A model generated the notes under the pieces. The model was given only the letters and a program-made list of their open reading frames with translations. It did not search any database and had not been told where the DNA came from. Shown in pieces: positions 47,975 through 60,665 of a stretch of 64,000 nucleotides of DNA; positions within the stretch are counted from its first letter, which is position 1, and every line of letters starts with the position of its first letter. A program made the translations under genes and the position numbers. Origin of the DNA: Hedera helix. Taxonomy: Eukaryota; Streptophyta; Magnoliopsida; Apiales; Araliaceae. The stretch is from positions 15,622,001 to 15,686,000 of the forward strand of contig OX359273.1 of assembly GCA_947179155.2 (NCBI GenBank), written 5' to 3'.

Positions 47975-49165
47975 ACCATATAAGTAGGATTATTGATATG
48001 AAGAGATATCTTTGTATATTGATACTTGTAGTACGAATGAGACCGTTACAAGTGGACGTATATAGAATATTTAAATCCTAAGGTTAAAATTAAACCGTTA
48101 TATATGGTTTTATCCATTTATACGGATGAAATACAAGTTGATACTTGTATACTTATGAGACTGAGATCAAGCTAAGATCCAGGGACAATGTTAAGAGAAA
48201 TTGCTAATGTATAGTCTAAAATAAGACTATTTCAACCAATATGATTATGGGATCATTGGTTAAGTCGATTGATGTATGAAATTAACGCACAAGGTCAGCA
48301 TGTATGAAATTAACGCACAAGGTCCGCCGCATCGAAAGCGCGGGGATTTTGGGGGGCGTTACATAAACTGCGTATATGCTGTATGTTAGACTTGCTGAGC
48401 CGTCGTGCTCATTCTTGCGAATAAAACCTTATTTGCAGATTAAAGATGAACGTTAAGAAGATCATGAACTTAAGAGATGCAGCATAGATTAGGTTTTCAT
48501 GTAAATTGATTGTATTTGTATATGTCATAATGACTGTTGTAATACGAACAAACAAACATGTAACCGAATATTGAATGAATGATATAAATAATTATCATCA
48601 GAATGTTGTTATGTCTTTATTTTGATATAACCTAGAATTGTTAAAATTTAACATAGTATTGATAATGATCTATTTATCTGGATGAGGATCGGTAAATAAC
48701 TTGTGAGTGCTGTACATCTGAGACAGAACTAAGCGATGTTGACTGGTCAAATCCATCGTTAAGGTTCCTCGGACCCAGGTATAACTCGTTATTACTATTC
48801 TGAATACCATATAAGTAGGATTATTGATATGAAGAGATATCTTTGTATATTGATACTTGTAGTACGAATGAGACCGTTACAAGTGGACGTATATAGAATA
48901 TTTAAATCCTAAGGTTAAAATTAAACCGTTATATATGGTTTTAGCCATTTATATGGATGAAATACAAGTTGATACTTGTATACTTATGAGACTGAGATCA
49001 AGTTAAGATCCAGGGACAATGTTACGAGAAATTGTTAATGTATAGTCTAAAATAAGACTATTTCAACCAATATGATTATGGGATCATTGGTTAAGTCGAT
49101 AGATGTATGAAATTAACGCACAAGGTCCGCCGCGTCCAAAGCGCGGGGATTTTGGGGGCGTTACA

Positions 49166-52100
49166 AATCCTATCACTCTCGCATTGAAAACAATGTGTAC
49201 AACGCACACAAGTCTTCATTTGAGGAAACTTGCTTTTCGTTTCGTTATTTCCTCAAAATATGCAAACAAATAGGTGATTTAGAGTCATATTACTTCGTTA
49301 TACATCGGTTAGCCTCAAAAGGGGCAATCCTATCACTCTCGCATTGAAAACAATGCGTAGCACACAAGTCTTCATTTGAGAAAACTTGCTTTTCGTTTCG
49401 TTATTTCCTCAAAATATGCAAACAAATAGGTGATTAAGAGTCATATTACTTCGTTATACATCGGTTAGCCTCAAAAGGGGCAATCCTATCACACTCGCAT
49501 TGAAAACAATGCGTACAACGCACACAAGTCTTCACTTGAGGGTAGTTGCTATTCGTTTCGATATTTCCTCAAATTTTGCAAAGAGATAGGTGAATTAGAG
49601 TCATAGTACTTCGTTCTACATCGGTTAGCCTGAAAAGGAGCAATCCTATCACTCTCGCATTGAAAACAATGCGTACAACGCACACAAGTCTTCATTTGAG
49701 GAAACTTGCTTTTCGTTTCGTTATTTCCTCAAAATATGCAAACAAATAGGTGATTTAGAGTCATATTACTTCGTTATACATCGGTTAGCCTCAAAAGGGG
49801 CAATCCTATCACTCTCGCATTGAAAATAATGCGTACAACGCACACAAGTCTTCACTTGAGGAAACTTGCTTTTTGTTTCGTTATTTCCTCAAAATATGCA
49901 AACAAATAGGTGATTAAGAGTCATATTACTTCATTATACATCGGTTAGCCTCAAAAGGGGCAATACTATCACTCTCGCATTGAAAACAATGCGTACAACA
50001 CACACAAGTTTTCACTTGAGGGAACTTGCTATTCGTTTCGATATTTCCTCAAATTTTGCAAAGAGATAGGTGAATTAGAGTCATAATACTTCATTCTACA
50101 ACGGTTAGCCTGAAAAGGAACAATCCTATCACTCTCGCATTGAAAACAATGCGTACAACGCACACAAGTCTTCATTTGAATAAACTTGCTTTTCGTTTCG
50201 TTATTTCCTCAAATTTTGCAAAGAGATAGGTGAAATAAAGTCATAGTACTTCGTTATACATCGGTTAGCCTCCAAAGAAGCAATCCTATCACTCTTGCAT
50301 TGAAAACAATGCGTACAACGCACACAAGTCTTCATTTGAGGAAACTTGCTTTTCGTTTCGTTATTTCCTCAAAATATGCAAACAAATAGGTGATTTAGAG
50401 TCATATTACTTCGTTATACATCGGTTAGCTTCAAAAGGGGCAATCCTATCACTCTCGCATTGAAAATAATGCGTACAACGCACACAAGTCTTCATTTGAG
50501 GAAACTTGCTATTCGTTTCGTTATTTCCTCAAAATATGCAAAGAAATAGGTGATTAAGAGTCATATTACTTCGTTATACATCGGTTAGCCTCAAAAGGGG
50601 CAATCCTATCACACTCGCATTGAAAACAATGCGTACAACGCACACAAGTCTTCACTTGAGGGAAGTTGCTATTCGTTTCGATATTTCCTCAAATTTTGCA
50701 AAGAGAAAGGTGAATTAGAGTCATAGTACCTCGTTATACATCGGTTAGCCTCAAATGGGGCAATTCTATCACTCTCGAATTGAAAACAATGCGTAGCACA
50801 CAAGTCTTGATTTGAGGAAACTTGCTTTTCGTTTCGTTATTTCCTCAAAATATGCAAACCAATAGGTGATTAAGAGTCATATTACTTCGTTATACATCGG
50901 TTAGCCTCAAAAGGGGCAATCCTATAACTCTCGCATTGAAAACAATGCGTCCAACGCACACAAGTCTTCATTTGAGGGAAGTTGCTATTCGTTTCGATAT
51001 TTCCTCAAATTTTGCAATGAGATAGGTGAATTAGAGTCATAGTACTTCGTTCTACATCGGTTAGCCTGAAAAGGAGCCATCCTATCACTCTCGAATTGAA
51101 AACAATGCGTACAACGCACATAAGTCTTCATTTGAGGAAACTTGCTTTTCGTTTCGTTATTTCCTCAAAATATGCAAACAAATAGGTGATTAAGAGTCAT
51201 ATTACTTCGTTATACATCGGTTAACCTCAAAAGGGGAAATCCTATCACTCTCGCATTGAAAACAATGCGTACAACGCACACAAGTCTTCATTTGAGGAAA
51301 CTTGCTTTTCGTTTCGTTATTTCCTCAAAATATGCAAACAAATAGGTGATTTAGAGTCATATTACTTCGTTATACATCGGTTAGCCTCAAAAGGGGCAAT
51401 CCTATCACTCTCGCATTGAAAACAATGCGTAGCACACAAGTCTTCATTTGAGGAAACTTGCTTTTCGTTTCGTTATTTCCTCAAAATATGCAAACCAATA
51501 GGTGATTTAGAGTCATATTACTTCGTTATACATCGGTTAGCCTCAAAAGGGGCAATCCTATCACACTCGCATTGAAAACAATGCGTACAACGCACACAAG
51601 TCTTCACTTGAGGGAAGTTGCTATTCGTTTCGATATTTCCTCAAATTTTGCAAAGAGATAGGTGAATTAGAGTCATAGTACTTCGTTCTACATCGGTTAG
51701 CCTGAAAAGGAGCAATCCTATCACTCTCGCATTGAAAACAATGCGTACAACGAACACATGTCTTCATTTGAGGAAACTTTCTTTTCGTTTCGTTATTTCC
51801 TCAAAATATACAAACAAATAGGTGATTAAGAGTCATATTACTTCGTTATACATCGGTTAACCTCAAAAGGGGCAATCCTATCACTCTCGCATTGAAAACA
51901 ATGCGTACAACGCACACAAGTCTTCATTTGAGGAAACTTGCTTTTCGTTTCGTTATTTCCTCAAAATATGCAAACAAATAGGTGATTTAGAGTCATATTA
52001 CTTCGTTATACATCGGTTAGCCTCAAAAGGGGCAATCCTATCACTCTCGCATTGAAAACAATGCGTAGCACACAAGTCTTCATTTGAGGAAACTTGCTTT

Positions 52101-54418
52101 TCGTTTCGTTATTTCCTCAAAATATGCAAACCAATAGGTGATTTAGAGTCATATTACTTCGTTATACATCGGTTAGCCTCAAAAGGGGCAATCCTATCAC
52201 ACTCGCATTGAAAACAATGCGTACAACGCACACAAGTCTTCACTTGAGGGAAGTTGCTATTCGTTTCGATATTTCCTCAAATTTTGCAAAGAGATAGGTG
52301 AATTAGAGTCATAGTACTTCGTTCTACATCGGTTAGCCCGAAAAGGAGCAATCATATCACTCTCGCATTGAAAACAATGCGTACAACGAACACATGTCTT
52401 CATTTGAGGAAACTTTCTTTTCGTTTCGTTATTTCCTCAAAATATACAAACAAATAGGTGATTAAGAGTCATATTAATTCGTTATACATCGGTTAACCTC
52501 AAAAGGGGCAATCCTATCACTCTCGCATTGAAAACAATGCGTACAACGCACACAAGTCTTCATTTGAGGAAACTTGCTTTTCGTTTCGTTATTTCCTCAA
52601 AATATGCAAACAAATAGGTGATTAAGAGTCATATTACTTCGTTATACATCGGTTAGCCTCAAAAGGGGCAATCCTATCACTCTCGCATTGAAAACAATGC
52701 GTAGCACACAAGTCTTCATTTGAGGAAACTTGCTTTTCGTTTCGTTATTTCCTCAAAATATGCAAACCAATAGGTGATTTAGAGTCATATTATTTCGTTA
52801 TACATCGGTTAGCCTCAAAAGGGGCAATCCTATCACACTCGCATTGAAAATAATGCGTACAACGCACACAAGTCTTCACTTGAGGGAAGTTGTTATTCGT
52901 TTCGATATTTCCTCAAATTTTGCAAAGAGATAGGTGAATTAGAGTCATAGTACTTCGTTCTACATCGGTTAGCCCGAAAAGGAGCAATCCTATCACTCTC
53001 GCATTGAAAACAATGCGTACAACGAACACATGTCTTCATTTGAGGAAACTTTCTTTTCGTTTCGTTATTTCCTCAAAATATACAAACAAATAGGTGATTA
53101 AGAGTCATATTACTTCGTTATACATCGGTTAACCTCAAAAGGGGCAATCCTATCACTCTCGCATTGAAAACAATGCGTACAACGCACACAAGTCTTCATT
53201 TGAGGAAACTTGCTTTTCGTTTCGTTATTTCCTCAAAATATGCAAACAAATAGGTGATTTAGAGTCATATTACTTCGTTATACATCGGTTAGCCTCAAAA
53301 GGGGCAATCCCATCACTCTCGCATTGAAAACAATGCGTAGCACACAAGTCTTCATTTGAGAAAACTTGCTTTTCGTTTCGTTATTCCCTCAAAATATGCA
53401 AACAAATAGGTGATTAAGAGTCATATTACTTCGTTATACATCGGTTAGCCTCAAAAGGGGCAATCCTATCACACTCGCATTGAAAACAATGCGTACAACG
53501 CACACAAGTCTTCACTTGAGGGAAGTTGCTATTCGTTTCGATATTTCCTCAAATTTTGCAAAGAGATAGGTGAATTAGAGTCATAGTACTTCGTTCTACA
53601 TCGGTTAGCCTGAAAAGGAGCAATCCTCGCATTGAAAACAATGCGTACAACGCACACAACTCTTCATTTGACGAAACTTGTTTTTCGTTTCGTTATTTCC
53701 TCAAAATATGCAAACAAATAGGTGATTAAGAGTCATATTACTTCGTTATACATCGGTTAACCTCAAAAGGGGCAATCCTATCACTCTCGCATTGAAAACA
53801 ATGCGTACAACGCACACAAGTCTTCATTTGAGGAAACTTGCTTTTCGTTTCGTTATTTCCTCAAAATATGCAAACAAATAGGTGATTTAGAGTCATATTA
53901 CTTCGTTATACATCGGTTAGCCTCAAAAGGGGCAATCCTATCACTCTCACATTGAAAACAATGCGTAGCACACAAGTCTTCATTTGAGGAAACTTGCTTT
54001 TCGTTTCGTTATTTCCTCAAAATATGCAAACCAATAGGTGATTTAGAGTCATATTACTTCGTTATACATCGGTTAGCCTCAAAAGGGGCAATCCTATCAC
54101 ACTCGCATTGAAAACAATGCGTACAACGCACACAAGTCTTCACTTGAGGGAAGTTGCTATTCGTTTCGATATTTCCTCAAATTTTGCAAAGAGATAGGTG
54201 AATTAGAGTCATAGTACTTCGTTCTACATCGGTTAGCCCGAAAAGGAGCAATCCTATCACTCTCGCATTGAAAACAATGCGTACAACGAACACATGTCTT
54301 CATTTGAGGAAACTTTCTTTTCGTTTCGTTATTTCCTCAAAATATACAAACAAATAGGTGATTAAGAGTCATATTACTTCGTTATACATCGGTTAACCTC
54401 AAAAGGGGGAATCCTATC
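49166..54418 (-). repeat. 160-bp satellite array, fourth block, inverted, with 636-bp higher-order repeat
   Basis: Continues the inverted array after LTR A. The short-monomer landmark GCGTAGCACAC lies at 49355, 50791, 51427, 52063, 52699, 53335 and 53963. Four steps are exactly 636 bp (three 160-bp monomers plus one of 156) and the last is 628 because of an 8-bp deletion near 53627. Private variants such as CGAACACATG (51751, 52387, 53023, 54287) travel with the unit. About six near-identical units show recent homogenisation. Confidence 0.95.
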
Positions 54419-56918
54419 TGTAACGCCCCCAAAATCCCCGCGCTTTCGATGCGGCGGACCTTGCGCGTTAATTTCATACATCTATCGACTTAACCAATGA
54501 TCCCATAATCATATTGGTTGAATTAGTCTTATTTTAGACTATACATTAAAAATTTCTGTTAACTTTGTCCCTGGATCTTAACTTGATCTCAGTCTCATAA
54601 GTATACAAGTATCAACTTGTATTTCATCCGTATAAATGGATAAAACCATATATAATGGTTTAATTTTAACCTTAGGATTTAAATATTCTATATACGTCCA
54701 CTTGTAACGGTCTCATTCGTACTACAAGTATCAATATACAAAGATATCTCTTCATATCAATAATCCTACTTATATGGTATTCAGAATAGTAATAACGAGT
54801 TATACCTGGGTCCGAGGAACCTTAACGATGGATTTGACCAGTCAACATCGCTTAGTTCTGTCTCAGATGTACAGCACTCACAAGTTATTTACCGATCCTC
54901 ATCCAGATAAATAGATTATTATCAATACTATGTTAAATTTTAACAATTCTAGGTTATATCAAAATAAAGACATAACAACATTCTGATGATAATTATTTAT
55001 ATCATTCATTCAATATTCGGTTACATGTTTGTTTGTTCGTATTACAACAGTCATTATGACATACAAATACAATCAATTTACATGAAAACCTAATCTATGC
55101 TGCAACTTTAAGTTCATGATCTTCTTAACGTTCATCTTTAATCTGCAAATAAGGTTTTATTCGCAAGAATGAGCACGACGGCTCAGCAAGTCTAACATAC
55201 AGCACATACGCAGTTTATGCTTTCATATAAACTTTAACATGCATTGACCGAACATAATTCTCCATTTAATATCACATATAACTCACGTTCCAACAATTTA
55301 TATCACATTGACACACAAAGTGTATAAATCATGTTCGTAAATCGTAAACATAAAACATAACAGTTAGAAGGCTTGTAAACATCAGTTAAAGACTTCACAT
55401 ATCATCTATTGCATAATAACATGACATTACACATCTCATTTAACATTTTAACAATACTACACAAGTAGCACATAGCAAGAGTTAGAAGACTTGCCTTGAA
55501 ACCGTTTTAGGGTTTTCCTGGGAAATCGTTAAACGCCTACAAAAAGGGTTACGCGACCCCGAATGTTAGTTTATCAAATTTTCCTTTTGAATAAGTCTTA
55601 GAATAACTTAACTACACTATTTTCATAGGTGAAATTATTTGGAAAATTGGCTAACTCAAAAACTCATTTTTAAGCCAAATTTTCGGATTTGGGCAGATTG
55701 TTGGACTGCCAGACCCCGGCTCGGTTAAACGGCCATAACTTCTTCGTTTTAAAAATTTTTTGAGTCGTTCAAAATTTCACGCGTTCGTAACTTCCGTACC
55801 TACAACTTTCATTCAGACAAAAGTTCGAGATTCCTTACTTATTTACACATATTTCCCAGTAATGGGACTGATCTAAAACTGATTCATATTTCTGACCTCT
55901 TTTACAGTGACAGCCATAACTTTGTCATACGAAAATATTTTTGAGTGATTCTTGAGTCTAAATTGCTTAGAATTTCATGAGCTACAACTTTCATTTAGGT
56001 TTCTAAGGCATATTCAGACTTTAAATTTTCGGAAATTTGAAAAAATATTCTGCGAGTATATTAAGCATAGCTTTCTTTGATCCGATTGGTAAAACATGAT
56101 ACCTCAAGCATTAATTTGCTAAGATAACATGTTCTAACACTCCGTATCACTTCATAACATAAAAATAACAAAATCATAAACCAACTTATATAAGATTTTA
56201 TGACTTTTTCTCAAGAACACGAAGAACGAATCGAAGAACACGAAGAACACGAAGAACAAAGTTTCATCGTTCTTCGTTTCGACTACTAAAACTTGATGCC
56301 ACAAGCATTATTTAGCAAGGCCATCATGTTTCATCATCCCATAACACTAAATTACCAAATCATAAGCCTACTTATGTAGAAATTATGACTTTTGCTCAAG
56401 AACACACGAAGAACACGAAGAACGAAAAATCGTACATGGTAACGACTTATGTTCTTGAGCTTTTGGATTTCATACTTGAAATAATTTGAGCATTATAACT
56501 GCTTACATATGTGATTATAACACTTTATAATTGACAAAATTTGGTCATTATAACGACGTGTTTACTTAATTATAACAATTTATAATAATACTCCAGAACA
56601 TACGAAGAACACGGAGAACGGATAAACCGTACATGGATACGACGTATGCTCTTGAACTTTAAACTATGAAATGAAATTTGACATAACAACGACTTGCTCA
56701 AGTCATAAGGAACACGGAGAACGAAAAATCGTACATGGCTACGACTTATGTTCTTGAGCCTCATCGATAAAATAAAACTTTACAATAACTAAGAATCGTA
56801 CCTTTTATTATTGCAAGCTTTAACTATTTCTTTGCAATCGATTCTTGTCTCACAAGAACTCTCTCTATATTTGCTCTTTAGCTTTCAAAATGGTAAAAAA
56901 CTAATGAACTTAAGCCTT

Positions 56919-56928
56919 CTATTTATAG
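56919..56928 (-). promoter_or_regulatory. TATA box of element 4, 3' LTR
   Basis: CTATAAATAG on the minus strand, with its twin at 63166-63175 in the 5' LTR. Confidence 0.75.
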
Positions 56929-57043
56929 GAAAACCAAGGGTCGGGGTAGTTTGGTCATTAGTTTAAAAGCCAAGGGCATTTTAGTCATTTCGCACATTAT
57001 TTAATTAATAAAACTAGAATAATATCTAGATATTTTCCAAGCC

Positions 57044-57060
57044 AAGCTTCTAGAAGCTTC
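57044..57060 (-). promoter_or_regulatory. Heat-shock-element-like motif in element 4, 3' LTR
   Basis: Minus strand GAAGCTTCTAGAAGCTT, about 116 bp upstream of the TATA box. The twin in the 5' LTR is at 63291-63307, where it would drive the element's own transcription. Confidence 0.5.
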
Positions 57061-58560
57061 CCGAGCTGTTTTGTCATTATTTCTTCCGATTTCGGTATAT
57101 CGGATAAATCGCGTGCGATTAATTTAAAATATTTCGCATTAGTAATATAAGTTTTAATTACTTATACATATTTTATTCATAAAATACATCATACAGTATT
57201 AATATGATGTCTCGTCTGACCCTCAAAGTTTTTCTTGAATTAATCTCGGATAACCTTCCGTATATTTTTTTCAAATACACCTACCGGGCGACGCGATTGA
57301 TAAATTTCTTTCATTCTAGACACTAATTATGATTGAATAATATAATTAGGTATTAATCTGATAAATTTGATTATTCAAATTTAATGTTAACCTATCTCAT
57401 GATCCGTTTGATGAAAACAATACGGATGAATTAGCAGTTAATTATATAACAGTCTGATTCCAACTAATTTGGTTAACTTCTACTGATTTAAAAATTTGAT
57501 ATTACTGAGTTTTGTTCCGAATGAACACTTTTCTATAAAGTGAAAAGTCCAAAAGACTTGGCACGTTTTTCGGTGAATAGTGTTTTTGACGACCATTTCT
57601 CAGAAAATGGTTAAAAGACCAAAAAGTCAAAAATAATATTTATTTTTGTCTTTTCCCTATTTCGTCTTATTCCCGACACACTTTTTGAGAAAATCTTTTA
57701 TTGCTTATTACGCACCGGTGTTGCATACAAACATTGTATCCATCAACGGTTTGATCAAAAACGGAAAGCGTTTTCGTTTGAAGAGCAATTTACGTTTTAT
57801 TTATGGAAAAATATCAGTGGCTCCCTGGTATCTATTCCCCGTATAAATGCTATATCGTGAAATAGAAAAAGTCCAAACGTTGAAAAGAACGTTCAAAAAA
57901 ACGACAAACATTTTCTCGTAAATCGTGTCTTTTTCGTCTTTTTCCCAAGAAAATTTTATTGATTCCCTGGCATCTAAACCTCATATTATCACTATGTCGT
58001 GAAATACAAGAAGTCCTACAGATGAAAGAAACGATCAAACGAATGAAAAACGTTTCTTCGTGAATAGTGCTTTTACACGTTTTTCGAGAAAAAACTTTTA
58101 TTGACTGTTACGTGTTTTTAAAGTGTGGGAAGGTTGAATCTTGAAACAGAATGTCAATTTAACCTTCACATTTTGCTCAAGGGCCTAGGTTATTTTCTAG
58201 GGTTTAGACCCTAGGGTTAGGGTTTAGGTTTTAACTCTTTTTTCCAATTTAGGTTTTTGCCCTAAATTGACTTCTGATTTTTAATAAGTGTTAAGGTTAA
58301 CTACTTGAACCAAAACACAAAATCCTACACATAGATATTTCATACAACACATTTAAAAGCTCAATTCAAGCTTTACTAATCACATAACACATAGTTTAGG
58401 TTAAAGAATTTAACCTCTTAGTTGTATACGATCGTAGTTTCGAGTCGTATATATTCTTTAAGATAGCTCAAGGTATGCTTGAGCAATCAATCTTAGGTTT
58501 TGAATTGACAACCTTGCTTAGATCTTGTTAGATCACTTTTGAAATATTTGGGATATTACA

Positions 58561-58700
58561 TTCAACCCAACTTACAGGAATTTCGTCCTCGAAATTAACT
58601 TTACAATTACTTTAGTCATTTAATATCATATTTATAAGTGCTATAAATATTCAGGATATTACATTCTCTCCTTCTTATTAGAATTTCGTCCTCGAAATTA
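58561..58700 (-). other. Polypurine-tract region of element 4, duplicated
   Basis: Next to the LTR the minus strand carries GAGGACGAAATTCC and a purine-poor tract. About 90 bp further in, GAGGACGAAATTC recurs with AAGAAGGAGAGAA followed by TGTAATATCC (inverse of 58658-58667), a second copy of a polypurine tract and LTR start. The inner one is the better purine run. Confidence 0.6.
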
Positions 58701-60650
58701 TAATATAATCATCTCCAATTTACTCTTCAATATGAATTTTCTAAATTCATCTTTTACTCACATTAAACCTCCAATACTTTGATTAGGTCTAAACAATGTT
58801 CACTTATCTCTACACATTTCCTTTCATAACTCTAGGTTTTAAACCTCTTTTCATATTCGACATTCAGTCTCATTCTTCCTTTATCTTGGATTCTTCTCAC
58901 TTATACAGCGGTCAATCAAGACCTTTACCTTATTCAAAAACTATGAATACTATATAACCCATAATTTTTAAATCATCATCCGGACTGGAAAACCATATCT
59001 TGTGTAGCAATCAATTAAGATTGAGAACACTTCATACTTTGTGTAGCAATCAATTAAGATTGAGAACACCATACATTGTGTAACAATCAATTAAGATCGA
59101 GAACACACATACGTTGTACTTTAGGTGATCAGCCTGTCGTACCATATAAGACGCGGTTTATTGCGTCTATCGAATTCCTACGTCCGTTCTTTTTTCATAA
59201 CCAAAGGTGTCTAGCCGAAACAATTGGCATTGACTCATATTTAAACCATTCAAACTTTTTGAAAAGCAATTTTATGACTGTATACCGCACCTTGCAAAGT
59301 GCGTTGATGACTCATCATGTATCATCTTCACACCAGGTTACATGGGGTGCTGATGAATAAATCATTTTTATTCTTCGCATTAAATCCGTCTAGCCAAAAC
59401 AATTAGCATAGACATATGAATAACATAGCTAGTGAAGAACTAACAAAATTTTCCAGTTCAACTAGTGAACCACTCTTTTCAAAGGCACACAAGTGCGAAT
59501 ATAACCATGAAGATCTAGCATAGCTAGAAGATTTTTGAAATACCCTCAATCCTCTATCTTTTCCATTATTCTCTAACCATAACACAAGTTTTTCAAATAT
59601 ATAGTAATATAGTAAACTGATTGGTTGTATTAAACCAAGTACAAACAAATATATTAGTTCCCCTTCTCATCAACACGGAATTGAAATGTCTCAGCGCACA
59701 TTGGTACTGATCAATATCGCACTGAATAGACAAATCGTAGCCGCATCTCACAAGTCGGTTTGACTAACATATCATAGCCCAAGTCCATAACAAGGTTCGT
59801 TCGCTCAGTAACTAACATACAAATATTTTTAAAACTATAGTTATGACGTAACAACTACTAACTAGTCAATATACATATGAGAAAAGAATCACCTTCTCAA
59901 AATATACACAAAGAAGAGTTTGACATAAGATTTTAATTTACTTATCAATATAGCAAACTGAGTTATTCCTCCACCCAAGAACTAATGAATCAGTTCCCCG
60001 TCTCATCAACACTATCCTCAAATGATTTCATTCAGTGTGTAACCCGCTTTGAGAACACTGACCATGAATCATTCATACCAACAATGTAGTTAGATCGGTT
60101 CTCTGAAACATATTAAACTCTTTCCCATACAAGAGAGTCGTTCTACTCAGTTTTACTAATATGAGTTTTCAATTGAAATCCCTAATCGTTCTTTAACTAT
60201 CTTATGAATTTCCTGAATTCATTACAACTCATTATAAGCTTAATTCTTACAATTTCCAAATAACTTCATACTATCTCCAAATAAATTTCTCATTAACATC
60301 TCTCTATGAGTTTACTCATCTCCTTTCTTAGGTATAATTACACAACATACCATACACACCATTTCATTTTTATGAAACAGTTTTACACAAAAACTAATAA
60401 GATATTTTATTTTTTTTTATCTTATTGCTTGCTTTGAGAACTCATTAAGAGTCCATTTATCTTCAGATATTCTCGTAAAGAGTTTATCTTTATTCATTAT
60501 ATTTCTTTCACATAATAAATTTTTATGTATTAAGATTTAATAAGATTTATGCATATCTTTTAATTATTTACAGACCCTTCACAAGTCCATTTCTTCTTAA
60601 TCCATCAGATTATACTCCAAGGTACTTGTTACCTCGAAACTATAATCCAC
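58701..60650 (-). other. Non-coding interior of element 4
   Basis: About 2 kb of AT-rich sequence with no recognisable retrotransposon protein in any frame. It holds a tandem repeat of about 38 bp (landmark GTGTAGCAATCAATTAAG at 59002 and 59041, GTGTAACAATC at 59078) and a repeated box TCTAGCC(G/A)AAACAATT(G/A)GCAT (near 59210 and 59390). The ORFs at 59076-59360 (+) and 59403-59648 (-) have no similarity that I recognise. Confidence 0.7.
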
Positions 60651-60663
60651 TGCTCTGATACCA
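60651..60663 (-). other. Primer binding site of element 4
   Basis: Minus strand TGGTATCAGAGCA, the standard initiator-Met primer site, 2 bp from the LTR edge at 60666. It confirms the minus orientation and that 60666 onward is the 5' LTR. Confidence 0.9.
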
Positions 60664-60665
60664 AC

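Larger units (their letters stand above)
44379..48363 (+). repeat. Nested family-3 solo LTR B, 3985 bp
   Basis: A complete LTR with TGTAATATCCC start and GGCGTTACA end. It carries the telomere-like cluster, a heat-shock-element-like palindrome (45878-45894), a TATA box (46010-46019), the palindromic modules (about 46185-46555), the TGAGC/GCTCA hairpin (47566-47581) and the 144-bp block (47831-47974). It lacks a segment of about 230 bp that LTR A has at about 43690-43920, where it resembles element 1 instead. Confidence 0.93.
40962..49165 (+). mobile_element. Family-3 solo LTR (A) containing a second family-3 solo LTR (B)
   Basis: The outer LTR A is 40962-44378 plus 48364-49165. It begins TGTAATATCCC, ends GGGCGTTACA and is flanked by AATCC (40957-40961 and 49166-49170) in a satellite monomer. 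It is split at GCATAAAC by LTR B, whose own flanks TAAAC (44374-44378 and 48364-48368) show that B arrived by integration and not by tandem duplication. Neither copy has interior sequence, so both are solo LTRs. There is no coding region. The ORFs at 41484, 42576, 42815, 44900 and 46181 are chance frames in LTR sequence. Confidence 0.92.
54419..58560 (-). repeat. 3' LTR of element 4, 4142 bp
   Basis: The + strand shows TGTAACGCCCCC at the left and GGGATATTACA at the right, i.e. a TG...CA LTR on the minus strand. Contents in transcription order: telomere-like cluster (58232-58196), heat-shock-element-like motif (57060-57044), TATA box (56928-56919), donor-like AAAG/GTACG (56802-56801), palindromic modules (about 56760-56395), the 144-bp block (54922-54779). 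Closely related to LTRs A and B. Confidence 0.94.

Noticed and set aside
40962..49165. Tandem LTR-LTR array or full element with two LTRs
   Set aside because: There is no primer site, polypurine tract or interior between the copies, and the inner copy has its own TAAAC duplication, so nested solo LTRs explain it better.
11362..54418. CRISPR-like array of repeats and spacers
   Set aside because: The 160-bp units are contiguous and similar over their full length with no unique spacers; this is an ordinary eukaryotic tandem satellite.
59076..59360. 94-codon ORF in the element 4 interior as a possible captured gene
   Set aside because: Opposite strand to the element, no recognisable domain, and partly made of the 38-bp tandem repeat. 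Not supportable from sequence alone.
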